From Pseudomonadota bacterium (GTDB lineage: Bacteria > Pseudomonadota > Gammaproteobacteria > Steroidobacterales > Steroidobacteraceae): DNA of 64,000 nucleotides. The position numbers were made by a program, and so were the translations under genes. The DNA lies in NCBI GenBank assembly GCA_018241445.1, contig JAFEDT010000012.1, positions 1 to 64,000 of the forward strand, in the 5' to 3' direction. Of this stretch, positions 61,251 to 64,000 are shown piece by piece. The notes beneath the pieces were generated by a model that saw nothing but the letters and a program-made list of their open reading frames with translations, was not told the DNA's origin and searched no databases. Position 1 is the first letter of the stretch; every line of letters starts with the position of its first letter.

Positions 61251-61985
61251 TTACTTCACCACCGCCGCGGCCTTGGCACCGGCCGCACGCGCGCCACCGC
61301 TGTCGACCCGCGCCCCACCCACCAGGTAGGCATGCAGGTCGCCGGTGAAGCTGCGCAGCGCATCGGTGATCACCTTGTTGCGGCCCAGCAGCCAGTTGTA
61401 ACCCATCACCGCCGGCACTGCGACGAACAGGCCGATGGCGGTCATGATCAGCGACTCACCGACGGGTCCGGCCACCTTGTCGATGCTCGGCTCGCCCGAG
61501 ATGCCGATGTTGGTCAGCGCCTTGAGGATGCCCCAGACCGTGCCGAACAGGCCGACGAAGGGCGCCGTGGAACCCACCGTCGCCAGCAGCCCCAGGCCCG
61601 TGTTCATCTTGCTGGTCACCGCGTCCTGGGCACGCTGCAGCGACATGGTGATCCACTCGTTCAGGTCGATGCGGTCGGTGAGGCGGCCGTCGTGGTGGGA
61701 GGCGGCTCGCAGGCCGTCCTCGGCGATGTTGCGGAAGTCATCGCCCTTCTTCAGCCGCTCGGCGCCGTCCTTGATCGAGGGGGCGGTCCAGAACTGCTTT
61801 TCCACGGACTTGGCCGACTTCTTCAGGCGGCTCTGGTCCCACAGCTTGGTCAGCATCACGAACCAGGACGCCAGTGACATGATCGCGAGCACGACCAGGA
61901 CGGAGCGCGCGACGATGTCGCCTCCGGACCAGAGGGCCCCGAGGCCATACGGGTTATCGACATTTGCGGTGGGTGCGGTATTCAT
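61251..61985 (-). CDS. exbB: ExbB-type MotA/TolQ/ExbB proton channel protein
   Basis: This 244-residue protein has three membrane helices: SVLVVLAIMSLASWFVMLTK, LLATVGSTAPFVGLFGTVWG (the conserved channel helix with Thr) and LIMTAIGLFVAVPAVMGYNW. It forms the pentameric channel around ExbD and powers TonB. It lies 93 nt after tonB in the operon. Confidence 0.94.
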   Translation of the reverse strand: MNTAPTANVDNPYGLGALWSGGDIVARSVLVVLAIMSLASWFVMLTKLWDQSRLKKSAKSVEKQFWTAPSIKDGAERLKKGDDFRNIAEDGLRAASHHDGRLTDRIDLNEWITMSLQRAQDAVTSKMNTGLGLLATVGSTAPFVGLFGTVWGILKALTNIGISGEPSIDKVAGPVGESLIMTAIGLFVAVPAVMGYNWLLGRNKVITDALRSFTGDLHAYLVGGARVDSGGARAAGAKAAAVVK

Positions 61986-62078
61986 AGTTTCCTCGAATCA
62001 AAAAATCGACCGCGCAGTGGCGGCGCCTGTACGTGAAATGGGGCCAGTTAGGTAAATGGACCTGGGTGAGATGGACAA

Positions 62079-62711
62079 TTACTGGAGCTTGAATCGGACC
62101 GGGAGATTGCTGCACTTGGACACGGGCTTGCCTTCCTCCGTGGCGGGCCGCCAGTGGCCGGAGCTGGCCTGGGCCCACTTGATGGCCGCCTCGTCCAGGC
62201 TCGCGGTTCCCGAAGATTTTGACACCGTCGGCGGCTGCGACAGCTTGCCGTCAGGACCGACGCAGAGGTTGATGCCCACCAGCCCTTCCTGCCCGAGCCG
62301 CCGGGCGCTGGAGGGATAGTAGTCGTCCGTCGAGGGCAGGCCGCGGCCGGCACTGATGGGCGTGCCCGGGATGACGCGCGGCGGCGGCGGCGGCGCTGCG
62401 CGGACCGGCTTGTCGGTGGTGTCGACGATGGCAGTGCTGTTGCTTTCCACGGGGACATCGATATTGATGTCGGGCGGCGGCACTTCCACCGGCGGGCGCT
62501 CCATCTCCGGCGGCGGCGGCGGCGGCGGCGTATCGTCCTTCTTCTGTTCTTCGGCCAGGGCGACCTCGATCGGCGGCGCGACCATCTCCATCGCACGCTT
62601 CGCCAGTCCGGTGGCCAGCGCCCAGATCACGAAGATGTGCAGCAGGATGATCGCCACGAACACCGCGCCACGGCGCGTCATGAACTGGGAGTCTTGTACG
62701 TAGGCAGCCAT
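62079..62711 (-). CDS. tonB: TonB energy transducer
   Basis: This 210-residue protein has one N-terminal membrane helix (AVFVAIILLHIFVIWALA, about 16-33), a Pro-rich periplasmic spacer (PPPPPPPEMERPPVEVPPP) and a C-terminal TonB domain (GLVGINLCVGPDGKLSQPPT ... SLDEAAIKWAQAS). It transmits energy to outer-membrane receptors such as the one at 1109-3472. First gene of the operon. Confidence 0.92.
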   Translation of the reverse strand: MAAYVQDSQFMTRRGAVFVAIILLHIFVIWALATGLAKRAMEMVAPPIEVALAEEQKKDDTPPPPPPPEMERPPVEVPPPDINIDVPVESNSTAIVDTTDKPVRAAPPPPPRVIPGTPISAGRGLPSTDDYYPSSARRLGQEGLVGINLCVGPDGKLSQPPTVSKSSGTASLDEAAIKWAQASSGHWRPATEEGKPVSKCSNLPVRFKLQ

Positions 62712-62996
62712 GAGTTCTCGAGTCTAAAGGTTGATGATTGATCCGGCGTTCAGCACTGCGGCTCCCGCAGGAGCCCGATCAGCTATTGTCTTCAGTTGCG
62801 CAAGGCGGTCCCCGGAAACACCGCGGCGCGGACCCCATGTGGGCCGCGATGGCTGCCGCTGGCCTGGGACCGTCCGCCGACTTTGTAATTTAATTCCCCG
62901 TACATGCCTGCGTCTTGCGCGCTGTAACTCGTAATGTGGCGACTGTAACCGCTGCTTCCGGGACTGACAACTGCCAAGCTGGTTCAGGAAGTGCGC
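62712..62996. other. 285-nt intergenic region upstream of tonB
   Basis: No gene is supported. A hairpin GGCTCC-CGCA-GGAGCC lies at 62760-62775 and an AT-rich patch at about 62884-62895. It should hold the tonB promoter (minus strand), but no convincing -35/-10 or Fur-type box is visible. Confidence 0.5.
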
Positions 62997-64000
62997 TTAA
63001 GGTGCCTGTTTCGCCTCGGTGACTGCGCCGCGCGAGGCACTGCCGACCAGCCGGGCGTACTTGGCCAGCACACCCGTGCGCGCATACGGCCTGCCGGGCC
63101 GCCACTGCGCGCGCCGACGCTTTAATTCAGCCGCGGGAAGTTCCACCTGCAACTGGCGCTTTACCGCATCGATGGTCACGATATCGCCGTTGCGCAGCAG
63201 GCCGATCGGACCCCCGACTGCGGCTTCGGGTGAAATATGTCCCACCACGAATCCATGGCTGCCGCCAGAGAAGCGGCCGTCGGTGATCAGGGCCACCTCG
63301 GCCCCGAGGCCGCGGCCCATGATGGCGCTGGTCGGGCTGAGCATCTCGCGCATACCGGGTCCGCCGCGCGGCCCCTCGTTGCGGATCACCACCACGTCGC
63401 CGGCCCGGATCCTGCCGGCCAGGATCGCCTGGGTGGCCCGCTCTTCCCCCTCGAAAACCCGCGCCCGGCCGCGAAAACGCTCGCCCTCCTTGCCGGTGAT
63501 CTTGGCGACCGCCCCTTCCGGGGCCAGGTTGCCGTAGAGCACCACCAGGTGGCTGTCCTTCTTGATCGGCCGCGACAGCGGCATCACGATTTCCTGCCCC
63601 TGCGGGTACGCCGGCGCGCTTTCCAGATTCTGCTGCAGGGTCCTGCCGGTCACGGTCAGGCAATCCGGGTGCAGCAGCCCGGCCTCGAGCAGGGTCTTCA
63701 TCAGGGGCTGGATGCCGCCGATGGCGATCAGGTCGGTCATGCTGTGGCGCCCGCTTGGCCGCAGGTCCGCCAGCACCGGGGTGCGCCTGCCCAGGCGCGT
63801 GAAATCATCCAGCGCCAGCCGCACGCCGGCCTCGTGGGCGATCGCCAGCAGGTGCAGGACCGCATTGGTTGAACCGCCCAGGCTGATGACCACGGTGATG
63901 GCGTTCTCGAACGCGCGGCGCGTCAGGATGTCGCGTGGCTTCAAGCCCTCGCGCACCAGCCGCACAACCTCCCGTCCCGCGCGGTGACAGTCGGTGCGCT
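62997..64000 (-). CDS. ilvD: dihydroxy-acid dehydratase, C-terminal part (cut by window end)
   Basis: The last 330 or so residues of IlvD, which makes 2-oxo acids in branched-chain amino acid synthesis, are encoded here. Seen are [81 protein letters not shown] and [15 protein letters not shown]. The frame stays open to 64000, so the N-terminal part with most cluster ligands lies outside the window. A different DNA segment separates it from tonB; they are probably independent. Confidence 0.95.
   Translation of the reverse strand, partial: RTDCHRAGREVVRLVREGLKPRDILTRRAFENAITVVISLGGSTNAVLHLLAIAHEAGVRLALDDFTRLGRRTPVLADLRPSGRHSMTDLIAIGGIQPLMKTLLEAGLLHPDCLTVTGRTLQQNLESAPAYPQGQEIVMPLSRPIKKDSHLVVLYGNLAPEGAVAKITGKEGERFRGRARVFEGEERATQAILAGRIRAGDVVVIRNEGPRGGPGMREMLSPTSAIMGRGLGAEVALITDGRFSGGSHGFVVGHISPEAAVGGPIGLLRNGDIVTIDAVKRQLQVELPAAELKRRRAQWRPGRPYARTGVLAKYARLVGSASRGAVTEAKQAP

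Noticed and set aside
62511..62528. GGC trinucleotide run in tonB as a phase-variation switch
   Set aside because: It encodes the Pro-rich spacer and changes would stay in frame, so it is an ordinary Pro-repeat.
62712..62996. Fur box upstream of tonB
   Set aside because: No 19-bp A/T-rich inverted repeat resembling the consensus could be found on either strand.

Overview
The window is GC-rich DNA from a Gram-negative bacterium, most likely a gammaproteobacterium. The evidence is a type IV pilus minor-pilin operon with PilY1, a PilZ-holB-tmk-mltG-pabC-pabB-fabF-acpP-fabG-fabD run (the gammaproteobacterial fab-locus order), a gsp type II secretion operon, a TonB-ExbB-ExbD-ExbD operon of the kind seen in xanthomonads, and rhombosortase. 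I cannot name a genus from sequence alone. No rRNA, tRNA or CRISPR array is visible.

Layout. 1-6203: a C-terminally truncated AraC-type regulator, divergent from an operon of TonB-dependent receptor, PQQ/haem c dehydrogenase lipoprotein and SnoaL-like lipoprotein. 6261-10516: two related but distinct IS1595-type elements in tandem. Each has its own inverted repeats and passenger genes, and the three copies of the 8-bp repeat AGCACTGG flank and separate them. 10633-11788: a membrane protein and a GNAT acetyltransferase. 11980-18756: fimT/U-pilV-pilW-pilX-pilY1-pilE plus a DUF2845 protein; PilY1 has an L-type-lectin-like N-terminus. 19080-24145: a hypothetical protein, a ThsB/TIR-like protein, an EEP-family hydrolase, a FadB-type bifunctional beta-oxidation enzyme and a cyclic-nucleotide/rhodanese protein. 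24155-33625 (minus strand): PilZ, HolB, Tmk, MltG, folate genes pabC/pabB, fatty acid genes fabF/acpP/fabG/fabD, and rhombosortase at the head. 33677-39555: gspG-H-I-J-K-L-M-N.

39583-55339 is a long minus-strand series: oligopeptide-type ABC transporter (two permeases and a double ATPase), AlaA-type aminotransferase, AddB/AddA-like helicase-nuclease, then a two-gene cassette of a SIR2-like+TIR protein and a STAND ATPase with TPRs. 55415-57102: etfBA. 57200-62711 (minus): tonB-exbB-exbD-exbD followed by two paralogous TPR proteins on either side of a peroxiredoxin. 62997-64000: the C-terminal part of ilvD, cut by the window edge.

The two stretches most worth attention are the SIR2-TIR/STAND pair (39583-44189), a candidate NAD-targeting immune module directly downstream of the DNA-end-processing AddAB-like genes, and the tandem IS1595 elements (6261-10516). 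For the latter, ends, target repeats, promoters embedded in the inverted repeats, and passenger genes can all be read directly from the sequence.
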